In this document: positions 35,901-44,895 of the stretch, piece after piece
How the letters are laid out: every line of letters starts with the position of its first letter
Position numbering within the stretch: the stretch's first letter is position 1
NCBI RefSeq assembly: GCF_048066175.1
Contig: NZ_JBLTXA010000023.1
Coordinates: forward strand, 13,950-77,949
DNA from: Niveispirillum fermenti
GTDB taxonomy: Bacteria > Pseudomonadota > Alphaproteobacteria > Azospirillales > Azospirillaceae
Length of the DNA: 64,000 nt
Reading direction: 5' to 3'
Made by a program: the position numbers and the translations under genes
Notes under the pieces: model-generated
Databases searched by the model: none
Told to the model about the DNA's origin: nothing
The model's input: the letters and a program-made list of their open reading frames with translations, nothing else

Positions 35901-35949
35901 GAGGAATCAGCGTTCGCCTAATCTATTCCTCGTGGTGTCATACCATGTG

Positions 35950-35980
35950 CCTTTGATCTCGACATCATCGAGATCAAAGG
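35950..35980. repeat. inverted repeat, 13-bp perfect arms
   Basis: CCTTTGATCTCGA and its complement around a 5-base loop, 50 bp upstream of the longest rnr frame. Its AT-richer arms contrast with the surrounding GC-rich DNA. Confidence 0.6.
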
Positions 35981-36018
35981 CTTCGGCGGCACGGGCCGCC
36001 ACGCCCGTCGGTGCGGAT

Positions 36019-36047
36019 ACCAAGGGGCATTCTCCATGCCTCTTGGT
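36019..36047. repeat. inverted repeat with AGGGGCAT core
   Basis: ACCAAGGGGCAT, loop TCTCC, ATGCCTCTTGGT. The core matches parts of the palindromes at 43307-43389 and 47784-47808, suggesting a dispersed palindrome family. Confidence 0.55.
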
Positions 36048-36189
36048 GTCATAGGGGGCGGATAGGCCACCCCCGCCACAACAGGAGCGAGAAGGATGCT
36101 TACCGAAACTAAGCAACCCCGTTCCATGGAACTGGTATTCATAAGGCTTCGGCTTCGGCATGCGCCTTGTGATCCGGTTCCAAGGGGGC

Positions 36190-36215
36190 GCCGGGGCAGC
36201 GTCAACTGCCCCGGC
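36190..36215 (-). terminator. stem-loop downstream of the sulfite oxidase-like gene
   Basis: GCCGGGGCAG and its exact complement around a 6-base loop, 63 bp beyond the stop at 36278. No T-run follows, so termination is only inferred. Confidence 0.4.
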
Positions 36216-36277
36216 AACCTTCTCGAATATAAGCCCGCCGCCGTCGTCTGGCAACGGACCGAATCGATTACCACGCT

Positions 36278-36937
36278 TCAGCTATAGCGCTGTTCGGTCC
36301 AGGGATCGCCCTCATTGTGGTAACCGCGTTCTTCCCAGAAGCCGGGCCGGTCCTCCGCCACGAACTCGATGCGGTTCACCCATTTGGCGGATTTCCAGAA
36401 ATAGAATTTCGGGATGATCACCCGCACCGGCCCGCCATGGTCGGTCGTGATGGGCTCGCCTTCCCAGCCATGGGCCAGCAGCACGTCGGCATCATCGAAC
36501 ACCGGAAGGGCCACGTTTGTCGTGTACCCGTCATAGGAATGGAAGATGACATGCCTGGCCTCGGGCAGCGGCCTGACCACTTCCAGGATATGCCGGGCCG
36601 ACACGCCTTCCCAATGATTGTCATAGCGTGACCAGGATGTGACGCAATGGATGTCGGAGACGTCCTGGAAGGGCGGCTGGCGCCGGAAATCAGCCCAGTT
36701 CCAGGTTGTCGGGTGTTCCACCAGCCCGTCGATGCGCAATTCCCACCGGTCGGCCGGAACCTGCGGCTGAACGCCCAGATCCAGCACGGGCCAGTTCCGG
36801 ACCTCCCGCTGGCCGGGTGGCAGGCGCTGGGCACGCGGTGCGGCGGCGCCGGTCAGCAGCCGGCCGTCGCGGGCCCATTGCTGCTTGGACGCGATCAGCT
36901 TCGCGTTGGCGGGGTGTTCGGGCGTATCGTCGGCCAT
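36278..36937 (-). CDS. sulfite oxidase-like molybdopterin oxidoreductase
   Basis: A 219-residue protein of the oxidoreductase molybdopterin-binding family. Cys98 in DIHCVTSWSRYDNHWEG is the expected molybdenum ligand; PRVIIP-type (here VRVIIPKFYFWKSAKWV) and FHSYDGYTTNV segments follow the pattern of YuiH-like proteins. It has no signal peptide and no heme domain, so it is probably cytoplasmic. The substrate is unknown. The ATG at 36937 has no clear ribosome site; one 15 bp upstream (36952) is possible. Confidence 0.82.
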   Translation of the reverse strand: MADDTPEHPANAKLIASKQQWARDGRLLTGAAAPRAQRLPPGQREVRNWPVLDLGVQPQVPADRWELRIDGLVEHPTTWNWADFRRQPPFQDVSDIHCVTSWSRYDNHWEGVSARHILEVVRPLPEARHVIFHSYDGYTTNVALPVFDDADVLLAHGWEGEPITTDHGGPVRVIIPKFYFWKSAKWVNRIEFVAEDRPGFWEERGYHNEGDPWTEQRYS

Positions 36938-37142
36938 GGGGGGAGAATCCATCCGGGTGGTTGGCGGCTGTCCTTGACACATAGCGCGGCGGTCCCTGCG
37001 GGGCGAGGGGGACCGGTGCAGCGCGCGCACATGGCGCGGCACGCCAGAACTGCTATGTTGCACCTGACATTGCTGAACCCGCGGGGTATGCGCCTTGTCC
37101 GGGGCGGTGCCCCCCTCGCACCGGAAGAAGGTCCCGTTGCCC

Positions 37143-39473
37143 ATGCGGCCATATCCGATCCGTTCCTGGCTGACCGGCCTGCTGTTCGTCCTGCTTGTCC
37201 TGGCGGGGGTGCCCGCATGGGCCCAATCCGCCGCGACGCCCGACACGGACGCCCCCCGCGCGGCGGAGATGGATGCTCTGATCGCCACGCTGGAGGACCC
37301 GGCCAGCCGTGATGCGCTGCTGGCACGGCTGAAGGCGCTGCGGGCTGTGGAGGCTCCGCCGGCGGCGGCGGAACCGGACACGATGGGCGGGCGCGTGCTG
37401 GCAACCCTGTCCGACCGTGTGGAGCAGTTGAGCGCGCAGGTCGCGGCGGCCGGGCAGGCGCTGATCGACGCGCCGCACGCCCTGCGCTGGCTGCATCAGC
37501 AGGTCACGGATCCGGTCCGCCGTGATGGCTGGGTGGCCTTGGGCCTGCATCTGGCCGGCATCATCGGCGGCGGGTATGCCGCGCGGTTCCTGACCATCTG
37601 GCTGCTGGCCCGGCCGCGCGCGTCGCTGGGTGCCCGCCCGGCCGGCGGTCTGATGATGAAGCTGCTGCTGCTGGCGGCCCGTCTGCTGCTGGACCTGCTG
37701 CCGCTCGCGGCCTTCGCCCTGGCCGGTTTCGGCCTGCTGGCCGTCACCGACGCACCGCACGCGGTGCGGCTGGCATCGCTGACCATCCTGAATGCCAGCC
37801 TGATCGTGCAGGGTGTCCTGGCGCTGACCCGTTTCCTTCTGTCGCCCGCGACGGCCAATCTGCGGCTGGGCGCGCTGGGCGACGAAACGGCGCACTATCT
37901 GCTGATCTGGGTGCGGCGCGTCGTGATCGTCGCCGTTTACGGCTATTTCATCGGCGAGGCGATGGAGGTGCTGGGTCTGCCTCCCACACCGCTGGCGGCG
38001 TGGCTGAAATTCGTCGGCCTGCTGGTCACGGCCATGATCGTCATCCTGATCCTTCAGAACCGGCAACCGGTGGCAGATGCCTTGCGCGGCCGGCCGGAAC
38101 CGTTGCCCGGCACCGATCCCGGCGAGGCGCTGCGCGCGCTGCTGGCCGGTGAAGGAGAGGGGGAGATGCAGGCGGCCGGAACGGCGGCATCCGGTGCGCC
38201 GGTCCGCCGGCAGGTGGTCCTGCGGCTGGTGCGGCAGCGGCTGGCCGATGTCTGGCACATCCTGGCCATCCTCTATATCGGTGCCGTCTATCTGATCTGG
38301 GTTCTGGATATCGCCGGCGGATTCGATTTCGTGCTGCGCGCCACGCTGGTGACGGGCGCCATCCTGATCGTGTCGCGCCTGCTGTCGGAAGGGCTGAACC
38401 GGCTCGTCCTGCGCGGGCTGGAGGTGCCGGCAGACCTGAAATCCGCCTATCCGGGGCTGGAGGAAAGGGTCAACCGCTATCTGCCATTGCTGAGCCGGCT
38501 GGCCCAGGGGGCGCTGGTGCTGTTCACCCTGCTGCTGCTGGCGCAGGCGTGGGGTGCCAATGTCGCGGCCTGGCTGGGCAGCGGCATCGGCCAGCGCATC
38601 GGCGCGTCGGCGATCACCATCACCATCGTCCTGGCGCTGGCCCTGGTTGTGTGGGAGATGGTCAACGGCGCCATCCAGCGCTACCTGCTGGCCACCGACG
38701 ATCAGGGGGTGCGCCTGATGCGAAGCGCGCGCATGCGCACCCTGCTGCCGCTGCTGCGCAATGTGCTGACGGTGTTCCTGGCCACGCTGGTGGTGCTGAT
38801 CGTGCTGTCGGAGATGGGGGTCAACATCGCCCCGCTGCTGGCCGGTGCCGGTGTCATCGGCCTGGCCATCGGCTTCGGCGCGCAGACCCTGGTCAAGGAC
38901 GTGATCACCGGCCTTTTCATGCTGATCGAGGATACAGTCAGCGTGGGCGACGTGGTGACCGTGGCCGGTCTGACGGGCGGGGTGGAGGCGATGTCCATCC
39001 GGTCCCTGCGGCTGCGCGGCTATGACGGAGCCGTCCATACCATCCCGTTCAGCTCCGTCGGGACCGTCACCAACAGCACCAAGGATTTCAGCTATTACGT
39101 CCTGAACGTGACCGTCGATTACGCCGCCGACACCGACCAGGTGGTCCGCATTCTCCAGGAACTGGGGGCGGAGATGCAGGCCGAGCCGGCGCTGGCCGCC
39201 AATATCCTGGGGCCGGTCGAAATCGCCGGCGTCGATGCCTTCCAGGACAGCGCGGTGCTGATCAAGGGCCGGCTTAAGACCCGGGCCGGGCAGCAATCGG
39301 CCATGGGGCGGGAATTCAACCGCCGCATGAAGAAGCGGTTCGATGCCGAGGGGATTTCCATTCCCTTCCCGCAGCGCGTGCTGCATATCACCTCCGGCAG
39401 CCCGGCCATGCCCGCATCCGGCCCGGACATGGGTGGGTCCGGCGCACCGGAAGACAGGACCGACCCATCATGA
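37143..39473 (+). CDS. large mechanosensitive ion channel of the MscS family
   Basis: A 776-residue MscS-type channel. An N-terminal signal peptide (ends AWAQ) leads to a periplasmic domain, then roughly eight to ten transmembrane helices. The conserved pore helix and beta domain are at about residues 565-670 (AGAGVIGLAIGFGAQTLVKD is the pore-lining motif), followed by the cytosolic vestibule. It would release solutes on hypo-osmotic shock; the long N-terminal part is like the MscK/YbdG-type expansions. GAAGAAGG precedes the ATG. Its stop overlaps the next gene as ATGA. Confidence 0.9.
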   Translation: MRPYPIRSWLTGLLFVLLVLAGVPAWAQSAATPDTDAPRAAEMDALIATLEDPASRDALLARLKALRAVEAPPAAAEPDTMGGRVLATLSDRVEQLSAQVAAAGQALIDAPHALRWLHQQVTDPVRRDGWVALGLHLAGIIGGGYAARFLTIWLLARPRASLGARPAGGLMMKLLLLAARLLLDLLPLAAFALAGFGLLAVTDAPHAVRLASLTILNASLIVQGVLALTRFLLSPATANLRLGALGDETAHYLLIWVRRVVIVAVYGYFIGEAMEVLGLPPTPLAAWLKFVGLLVTAMIVILILQNRQPVADALRGRPEPLPGTDPGEALRALLAGEGEGEMQAAGTAASGAPVRRQVVLRLVRQRLADVWHILAILYIGAVYLIWVLDIAGGFDFVLRATLVTGAILIVSRLLSEGLNRLVLRGLEVPADLKSAYPGLEERVNRYLPLLSRLAQGALVLFTLLLLAQAWGANVAAWLGSGIGQRIGASAITITIVLALALVVWEMVNGAIQRYLLATDDQGVRLMRSARMRTLLPLLRNVLTVFLATLVVLIVLSEMGVNIAPLLAGAGVIGLAIGFGAQTLVKDVITGLFMLIEDTVSVGDVVTVAGLTGGVEAMSIRSLRLRGYDGAVHTIPFSSVGTVTNSTKDFSYYVLNVTVDYAADTDQVVRILQELGAEMQAEPALAANILGPVEIAGVDAFQDSAVLIKGRLKTRAGQQSAMGREFNRRMKKRFDAEGISIPFPQRVLHITSGSPAMPASGPDMGGSGAPEDRTDPS

Positions 39474-40114
39474 TTTCCACGCAGACGCTCGTCATGTTCC
39501 TGACGACCTGCTTTTTCCTGTCGGCGACGCCTGGCCCCAACATGCTGTCCGCGCTGTCCATGGGCATGCGCCATGGACTGGCGGGGGCCGCCTGGGGCGG
39601 GATCGGCATGTGCCTGTCGCTGGGCGGGCTGGCCGCCTTGTCGGCCCTGGGGCTGGGCCTGCTGCTGAAGGCGTCGCCGCTGGCGTTCTCCATCTTCAAA
39701 TGGGCCGGGGTCGCCTATCTCACCTGGCTGGGCGTGCAGGCCTGGCGGGCGGTTCCAGCACCCCCGGCGGCGCTGGCCGAGGCCGCGGTGCAGGCCCGGT
39801 CGGCGCGGCGGCGGGGGCTGGCGGGGCTTTTCGGCCAGGGGCTGCTGATCACCCTGTCCAATCCCAAGGCGCTGATCTTCATGGCAGCCTTCTTCCCGCA
39901 ATTCATCGATCCGCAGCGGGCGCTGGCCCCGCAGCTTTCCATCCTGGTCGCCGGCATGCTGGTGATCGAGTTCGGCTGGATCATGACCTATGCCATCGGG
40001 GGCAGGGGGCTGGCCCTGCGCCTGTCCGGACCGTCATCCCAGCGCTGGCTGAACCGCATGACGGGCGCCCTGCTGATCGGGGCCGGGCTGCTGCTCGCCA
40101 TGACCTCGCTTTGA
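39470..40114 (+). CDS. LysE/RhtB family amino acid exporter
   Basis: A 214-residue membrane protein with six predicted helices. The N-terminal TPGPNML motif, LKWAGVAYL-like segment (here FKWAGVAYLTWLGV) and ITLSNPKAL-F motif are diagnostic of the LysE/RhtB superfamily. It likely exports an amino acid or homoserine-lactone-type compound; the substrate is not readable. The ATGA overlap with the mscS gene means coupled translation. Confidence 0.88.
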   Translation: MISTQTLVMFLTTCFFLSATPGPNMLSALSMGMRHGLAGAAWGGIGMCLSLGGLAALSALGLGLLLKASPLAFSIFKWAGVAYLTWLGVQAWRAVPAPPAALAEAAVQARSARRRGLAGLFGQGLLITLSNPKALIFMAAFFPQFIDPQRALAPQLSILVAGMLVIEFGWIMTYAIGGRGLALRLSGPSSQRWLNRMTGALLIGAGLLLAMTSL

Positions 40115-40158
40115 TGGCGGGTGGCCCTTCCCTTGCCGGGGGGCGCACGGCATAGTGG

Positions 40159-43100
40159 ATGAACGCCGACCGATGCCAAATCCCCATGCCCTCGCCCTCC
40201 CTTGCGCGCACCTTTCCCGCCCTCGGGCTGATGCTGGCGCTCCTGGTGCTGTGCATGCCCTCCCGTGCGGCCGGCGACGGGGACATCTGGGGTGATTTTC
40301 CGGCCCTTTCCTTTTCCCGACTGACAACAGCCGACGGGCTGCCGCACGATACGGTCAGCGCTGTGGCCCAGGATCGTGACGGGCTGCTGTGGGTCGGCAC
40401 GCAGGCGGGACTGGCGCGGTACGACGGTTACCGCATGCAGCGCTGGGAAGCCGATCCCGGCCGGCCCGGCAGCCTGCCCGACAATTATATCCGGGCCCTG
40501 CTGCCCCTGGCGGATGGCGGCATGCTGGTCGGCACGGGCGCCGGCGGGGTTGCCCGGTACGATCCGTGGCGGGACCAGTTCATCCGGCTGCTGCCCCCCG
40601 ATGGCGATTCGGGCCGCGTCCTGGCGATCGAGCCCAGCCGCACCGCCGGGGGTGACAGCGCCTGGATCGCCACCGATGACGGGCTGTTCCAGTGGCAGGC
40701 GGGAGAGCCCGGGCTGCGGCATGTCGATATCCGCCTGGCCGACGGCAGCGCGGCCAACCCGCGCCTGTTCACCGTGTTCGAGGATGCCAACGGCGATCTC
40801 TGGCTGGGCGGTGTCGCGGGGCTGCTGCACCGGCGTGCCGGTCAGGCACATTTCACCCGCATCCGCGGCCAGGGGGCGGCGGCGGCCGTGCTGGCGGGCG
40901 ACATCTGGGCCATCCTGCGCGACAGTGCGGGCCGCCTTTGGGTCGGGTCGGGCGACGCGGGACTGGCCTATCTGCATCCCGCCGACGGCAAGCCGCGGGT
41001 CGTCGCCGGTCTTTCGGGGCCGGACGGGCTGGCCGGGCGGCGTACCGTCCGCGGTTTCACCGAGGTGCCGGGCGGCGATATCTGGATCGCGACCGACGGG
41101 GCCGGCCTGCTGATCCATGATCCGCGCACGGGCAGCACCCGCGCGGTCCGCCACGATCCCGTGCTGCCCGGCAGCATCGGCAGCGACCGCATGCGGGCCA
41201 GCATGGTGGACCGGTCGGGCAATATCTGGCTGGTGACCAGCCAGGGGCTGGAACGGCACGATCCCCATGCCGCGCGTGTCCGCATCGTGCCATCCTCCCC
41301 CCTCAATCCCATGACCCTGTCCAATGGGGAGGTGTTCTCCGCCCTGGATGACGGCCGCGGGCGGGTCTGGGTGGGGCTGGCCGATGGTGCCATCGATGTG
41401 CTGGACCTGCCGGCCCGGCGCATCCACCGGCTGCGCATGCCGGCGCCGCACAATGGGCGCGACGTGCAGGTGCTGCGGCGACTGGAGGACGGGACGCTGC
41501 TGGCCGGTGGCCGCGGCGTCGTGGCCATCGACCCCGCGAGCCTGGCGATCACCCCCGGCGCCGTTCCCTGCGCCGAAGGCCGCATCATCGTGGACATGGC
41601 CGTGGATGGCGGCACCGTCTGGCTGGGCAGTTACGACGGGCTGCTGCGCTACAGTCCCGCCACGGGGGAATGCACCGTCCACCGCCATGACGCCGCCCGT
41701 CCAGACAGTTTGGTCAGCGACCATGTGCGCGCCGTGCTGCGCCTGCCCGACGGGCGCGTTGCCGTGGCCACCGCCGCGGGGCTCAGCGTCGGCGACGGCT
41801 CGGGACGGTTTCGCAATTTCAGGCCCGATCCGGCGGTCCCGGGTACCCTGCCGCACGGCTTCGTGACGGGGCTGGCCCTGGATGGACATGGCCGGCTGTG
41901 GCTGTCCACGGCCGGGGGTGGCCTGGTCGTCACGGATGTGGAGGATATGGCCGGCACGCCGCGGTTCCGCGCCATGCGCCGGGGCAACGGCCTGCCGCAC
42001 GACAATGTCGGCGGGGTGGGGGTGGACGGGCGGGGCCGCATCTGGTTCACCACCCCGTCGCGCATCGGCATGCTGGACCCGCCCACCGGCCGCTTCACCC
42101 TTCTGGGTGCCCGTGACGGGGCGACCATGAAATACTATGTCCTGCGGGCCCTGGCCTGGGGGCCCGATGGCAGCCTGCTGCTGGGCGGGCTGGGCGGGCT
42201 GGCCATCCTGGATACCGACGGGGCCGCCGATCCGCCGCCGCCCGGCCGGCTGCAATTGACGGGCCTGTCGGTCAACCACCAGCGGCGTCTGCCCTCCTTT
42301 CTGCCGGCGGCGGGCGGGGTGCTCCGGCTGTCGGCGCTGGAACGCACGCTGGCGCTGGATTTCGCGCTGCTGGATTTCCGATCGGCCGCCGACCTGCGCT
42401 ATCGTCATCGGCTGGAAGGGTTCGATGCCGGCTGGGTGGACAGCCCGCCGCGCGCACCGGGCGCCAGCTACACCAACCTGCCGCCCGGCGATTATGTTCT
42501 GGTCGTGCAGGCCCTGACCGAGGGGCCCGATGCGCTGGCGGGCGAGATGCGGCTGTCGGTCACCGTGGCTCCGTTCTGGTACGAGACGCTGTGGGCACGG
42601 ATCGGCGGATTGCTGGTGGTGATGGTACTGGTCGCGGCCATCGTCCAGGCCCGCACCCGCGCCCTGCGCCGGCAGCGCGGGCACCTGGAGGCGGAGGTGA
42701 CGGCCCGGACACGCGACCTGATGGCCGCCAATGCCCGGCTGGACATGCTGGCCAGCACCGACCCGCTGACGGGCCTGCTGAACCGCCGCCGTTTCATGGA
42801 ACTGGCCCTGCACGAGCATATGCGGGCCTGCCGCTATGGCCGGCCGCTCAGCGTCATCCTGATCGACCTGGACCATTTCAAGCAGGTCAATGACAGCCAT
42901 GGCCACCGCATGGGCGACGCCGTGCTGCGCACCGCGGCCGACACGCTGGAGGCCGGACGGCGCGGGCCGGACCTGGCCGCCCGCTTCGGCGGGGAGGAAC
43001 TGGTTATCCTGCTGCCGGAAACGGGACTGGCCGGTGCCGCCGAACTGGCCGAACGGCTGCGCCTGTCCCTGGCGGCGGCCCGCACCGTTCTGGACGGCGT

Positions 43101-43251
43101 TGAGGTGGGTGTTACGGCCAGCCTGGGCGTGGCCGGGTGGCGCGGCGCGTCGGAAAGCCTGGACAGCCTGCTGCACCGGGCCGACACGGCGCTCTACGCC
43201 GCGAAGAACAGCGGGCGCAACAAGGTGATCGTGGCGGCTGCCCCAGACTGA
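40159..43251 (+). CDS. beta-propeller sensor diguanylate cyclase
   Basis: A 1030-residue two-part sensor. After a signal peptide (core LGLMLALLVLCM) comes a large periplasmic region of repeated propeller blades (DGLLWVGTQAGLARY-type repeats, residues about 45-700) and a Y_Y_Y domain (about 700-810). A transmembrane helix (about 815-835) leads to a cytoplasmic GGDEF domain. The active motif is RFGGEEL (GGEEL at 944-948), and the inhibitory I-site RGPD lies at 935-938, five residues before it. It should make c-di-GMP with product feedback. A start at 40186 (MPSPSL) is equally likely. Confidence 0.88.
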   Translation: MNADRCQIPMPSPSLARTFPALGLMLALLVLCMPSRAAGDGDIWGDFPALSFSRLTTADGLPHDTVSAVAQDRDGLLWVGTQAGLARYDGYRMQRWEADPGRPGSLPDNYIRALLPLADGGMLVGTGAGGVARYDPWRDQFIRLLPPDGDSGRVLAIEPSRTAGGDSAWIATDDGLFQWQAGEPGLRHVDIRLADGSAANPRLFTVFEDANGDLWLGGVAGLLHRRAGQAHFTRIRGQGAAAAVLAGDIWAILRDSAGRLWVGSGDAGLAYLHPADGKPRVVAGLSGPDGLAGRRTVRGFTEVPGGDIWIATDGAGLLIHDPRTGSTRAVRHDPVLPGSIGSDRMRASMVDRSGNIWLVTSQGLERHDPHAARVRIVPSSPLNPMTLSNGEVFSALDDGRGRVWVGLADGAIDVLDLPARRIHRLRMPAPHNGRDVQVLRRLEDGTLLAGGRGVVAIDPASLAITPGAVPCAEGRIIVDMAVDGGTVWLGSYDGLLRYSPATGECTVHRHDAARPDSLVSDHVRAVLRLPDGRVAVATAAGLSVGDGSGRFRNFRPDPAVPGTLPHGFVTGLALDGHGRLWLSTAGGGLVVTDVEDMAGTPRFRAMRRGNGLPHDNVGGVGVDGRGRIWFTTPSRIGMLDPPTGRFTLLGARDGATMKYYVLRALAWGPDGSLLLGGLGGLAILDTDGAADPPPPGRLQLTGLSVNHQRRLPSFLPAAGGVLRLSALERTLALDFALLDFRSAADLRYRHRLEGFDAGWVDSPPRAPGASYTNLPPGDYVLVVQALTEGPDALAGEMRLSVTVAPFWYETLWARIGGLLVVMVLVAAIVQARTRALRRQRGHLEAEVTARTRDLMAANARLDMLASTDPLTGLLNRRRFMELALHEHMRACRYGRPLSVILIDLDHFKQVNDSHGHRMGDAVLRTAADTLEAGRRGPDLAARFGGEELVILLPETGLAGAAELAERLRLSLAAARTVLDGVEVGVTASLGVAGWRGASESLDSLLHRADTALYAAKNSGRNKVIVAAAPD

Positions 43252-43259
43252 TACCAGCG

Positions 43260-43294
43260 GCCGAAAATCTTGACCGATGGTCAAGGTTTTCGGC
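43260..43294 (+). terminator. stem-loop after the diguanylate cyclase gene
   Basis: GCCGAAAATCTTGACC and GGTCAAGGTTTTCGGC pair with one mismatch around a GAT loop, 8 bp after the stop at 43251. The T-run is within the stem rather than after it. Confidence 0.55.
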
Positions 43295-43306
43295 ACCTCA
43301 AGCGCC

Positions 43307-43389
43307 GGGCCTGCGGTGATGCCGGGTCATACCAGGGGCATGAGTCATAAGTTCATGCCCCTGGTATGACCCGGCATCACCGCAGGCCC
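43307..43389. repeat. perfect 37-bp inverted repeat with 9-base loop
   Basis: The left arm 43307-43343 is exactly complementary to 43353-43389, with the loop GTCATAAGT between. It includes GTCATACCAGGGGCATGA and its complement. It sits 12 bp after the smaller stem-loop that follows the cyclase gene and about 110 bp before the carbonic anhydrase start. A stem this long and perfect is more than a terminator needs. Confidence 0.9.
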
Positions 43390-43497
43390 CCCATGACATG
43401 GAAATGTCATTGGCCATCTGGACAGTTGCGGGCCGGCCCGTCATGGTGCAGGCGCAAAATTCCGGTCTACTGACCTTCCGTAGAAATGGGGCGCTCC

Positions 43498-44214
43498 ATG
43501 CTGAAGGATCTGATCGAAGGCTTCCGGGAGTTCCGGCGGACCAATTTCAAGCAGCAGCGCGGCCTGTTCCGCACCCTGGCCTGGGCAGGGCAGAAGCCCA
43601 AGGCGGCGCTGATCACCTGTTGCGACAGCCGGGTCGACCCGACCCTGATCTTCGCGGCGCAGCCGGGCGATCTGTTCGTCGTCCGCAACGTCGCCAATCT
43701 GGTTCCCCCCTACCAGCCCAACAAGGACTTCCACGGCACCAGCGCTGCGCTGGAATTCGCCGTGAAGGAACTGGGCGTGCAGTTGCTGGTGGTCATGGGC
43801 CATTCGCAGTGCGGCGGCGTTGCCGCGTTGCCGCAGGACCGCAGCAACCAGACCTACGACTTCGTCACCGAATGGGTGTCCATCGCCGATCCGGCCCTGG
43901 CCAAGGTCCGCGCCGACATGCCGGAGGGCGCGCAGCTCGACCTGTCGGAACTGGAAAGGGCTGTGGTCCGCCTGTCCCTGGAGAATCTGCGTACCTTCCC
44001 CTGGATCCGGGAGGCGGAGCAGGAAGGCCGGCTGCTGCTGTGCGGCATGCTGTTCGACGTGGCGGATGCCGAACTGTACGTCCTGGACGGGGAGACGGGG
44101 CTGTTCCAGCCGGCGTCACCCCCGACCCCGCGTCCGCGCTTCCATGCCTCCCTGTCCTCCACGACGGTGGCTGCCGTGGACCAGCGCCGCGGCGATGACA
44201 CGGCGCATACATAA
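43498..44214 (+). CDS. beta-class carbonic anhydrase
   Basis: A 238-residue zinc enzyme that interconverts CO2 and bicarbonate. Zinc ligands are Cys41 (CCDSR), His102 and Cys105 (HSQCGG); the Asp43-Arg45 dyad is intact. Starts at 43486 (MGRS) and 43498 (MLKD) are possible; a GGGGCGC stretch precedes the second. It is followed 31 bp later by the LolA-like gene. Confidence 0.93.
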   Translation: MLKDLIEGFREFRRTNFKQQRGLFRTLAWAGQKPKAALITCCDSRVDPTLIFAAQPGDLFVVRNVANLVPPYQPNKDFHGTSAALEFAVKELGVQLLVVMGHSQCGGVAALPQDRSNQTYDFVTEWVSIADPALAKVRADMPEGAQLDLSELERAVVRLSLENLRTFPWIREAEQEGRLLLCGMLFDVADAELYVLDGETGLFQPASPPTPRPRFHASLSSTTVAAVDQRRGDDTAHT

Positions 44215-44245
44215 TCCAGCCATGATCGGCGGCTAGACAGGTCCC

Positions 44246-44881
44246 ATGCGCTTTTCCATCCTGGCCCTGCTGGCCGCCATTGCCTTCGCCGTTCCGTCCG
44301 CCGCCGCCGCCAAGGGGGCGCCGCCGCCGCTTTCGGCAGAGGCAAAGGCGCGCCTGCCTGCCGTGGAAGCCTATCTGAACAGCATCCGCAGCCTGAAATC
44401 GCAGTTCATCCAGTCCAGCGACGATGGCGGCCCCATGGCCGCCGGCACGTTCCAGCTTCTGCGGCCGGGACGGATGCGCATCGATTACGACCCGCCCAAC
44501 GCCAATTTCATCGTGGCCGACGGCCGCTTCGTCTATTTCTGGGATGCGGAGGTGCGGGAGCAGCAGAATGCCCCGATCGGCAGCACGCTGGCCGATTTCC
44601 TGCTGCGGGAACGGATCAGCCTGTCGGGTGATGTCACGGTCACCCGCCTGGAACAGGAAGATGGTCTGCTGGAACTGACCCTGGTACAGACCAAGGATCC
44701 CGGTCTTGGCAGCCTGACCCTGGTGTTCGAGGAAAAGCCCTTCGGCCTGCGCAAATGGCGGGTGCTGGATGCGCAGGGGCGTACCACGCAGGTGGCCTTG
44801 CAGAACCCGCAATTCGGCGTCAGCCTGGACAAGGACCAGTTCTATTTCCGTGACCCCGGCCGCCGCCGCGGCCGCGACTGA
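44246..44881 (+). CDS. lolA: LolA-like outer membrane lipoprotein carrier protein
   Basis: A 211-residue periplasmic protein. The signal peptide ends near SAAAA; the mature protein shows the LolA pattern LKSQFIQSS, FQLLRPGRMRIDYDPP, IVADGRFVYFWD and a C-terminal hydrophobic beta region. LolA shuttles lipoproteins from LolCDE to the outer membrane. In alphaproteobacteria several LolA-fold proteins exist, so the precise role is probable rather than certain. Confidence 0.85.
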   Translation: MRFSILALLAAIAFAVPSAAAAKGAPPPLSAEAKARLPAVEAYLNSIRSLKSQFIQSSDDGGPMAAGTFQLLRPGRMRIDYDPPNANFIVADGRFVYFWDAEVREQQNAPIGSTLADFLLRERISLSGDVTVTRLEQEDGLLELTLVQTKDPGLGSLTLVFEEKPFGLRKWRVLDAQGRTTQVALQNPQFGVSLDKDQFYFRDPGRRRGRD

Positions 44882-44895
44882 CGGGAGCCCGAGAC

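Larger units (their letters stand above)
35901..36277. other. gene-free, hairpin-rich region between rnr and the molybdopterin enzyme gene
   Basis: About 377 bp without a credible gene. It contains four strong stem-loops: 35950-35980 (13-bp perfect arms), 35985-36000 (6 bp, 4-base loop), 36019-36047 (12-bp arms, one mismatch) and 36190-36215 (10-bp perfect arms). There is also a 12-bp palindrome, GTTCCATGGAAC, near 36121. The rnr promoter should be here, and the stem-loop at 36190 may end the neighbouring gene, but the rest is unexplained. Confidence 0.55.

Noticed and set aside
35907..36274. Two overlapping short open frames upstream of rnr
   Set aside because: Both read through stem-loops in different frames with no ribosome site or family match.
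37053..39386. A 777-codon minus-strand open frame
   Set aside because: Antisense to the MscS channel gene; His/Gln-rich low-complexity translation with no family features.
39988..43296. A 1102-codon minus-strand open frame
   Set aside because: Antisense shadow of the diguanylate cyclase gene.
43245..43497. Transposon ends, because of the long inverted repeat
   Set aside because: The arms are separated by only 9 bases, so no transposase gene can lie between them, and no target-site duplication is evident.
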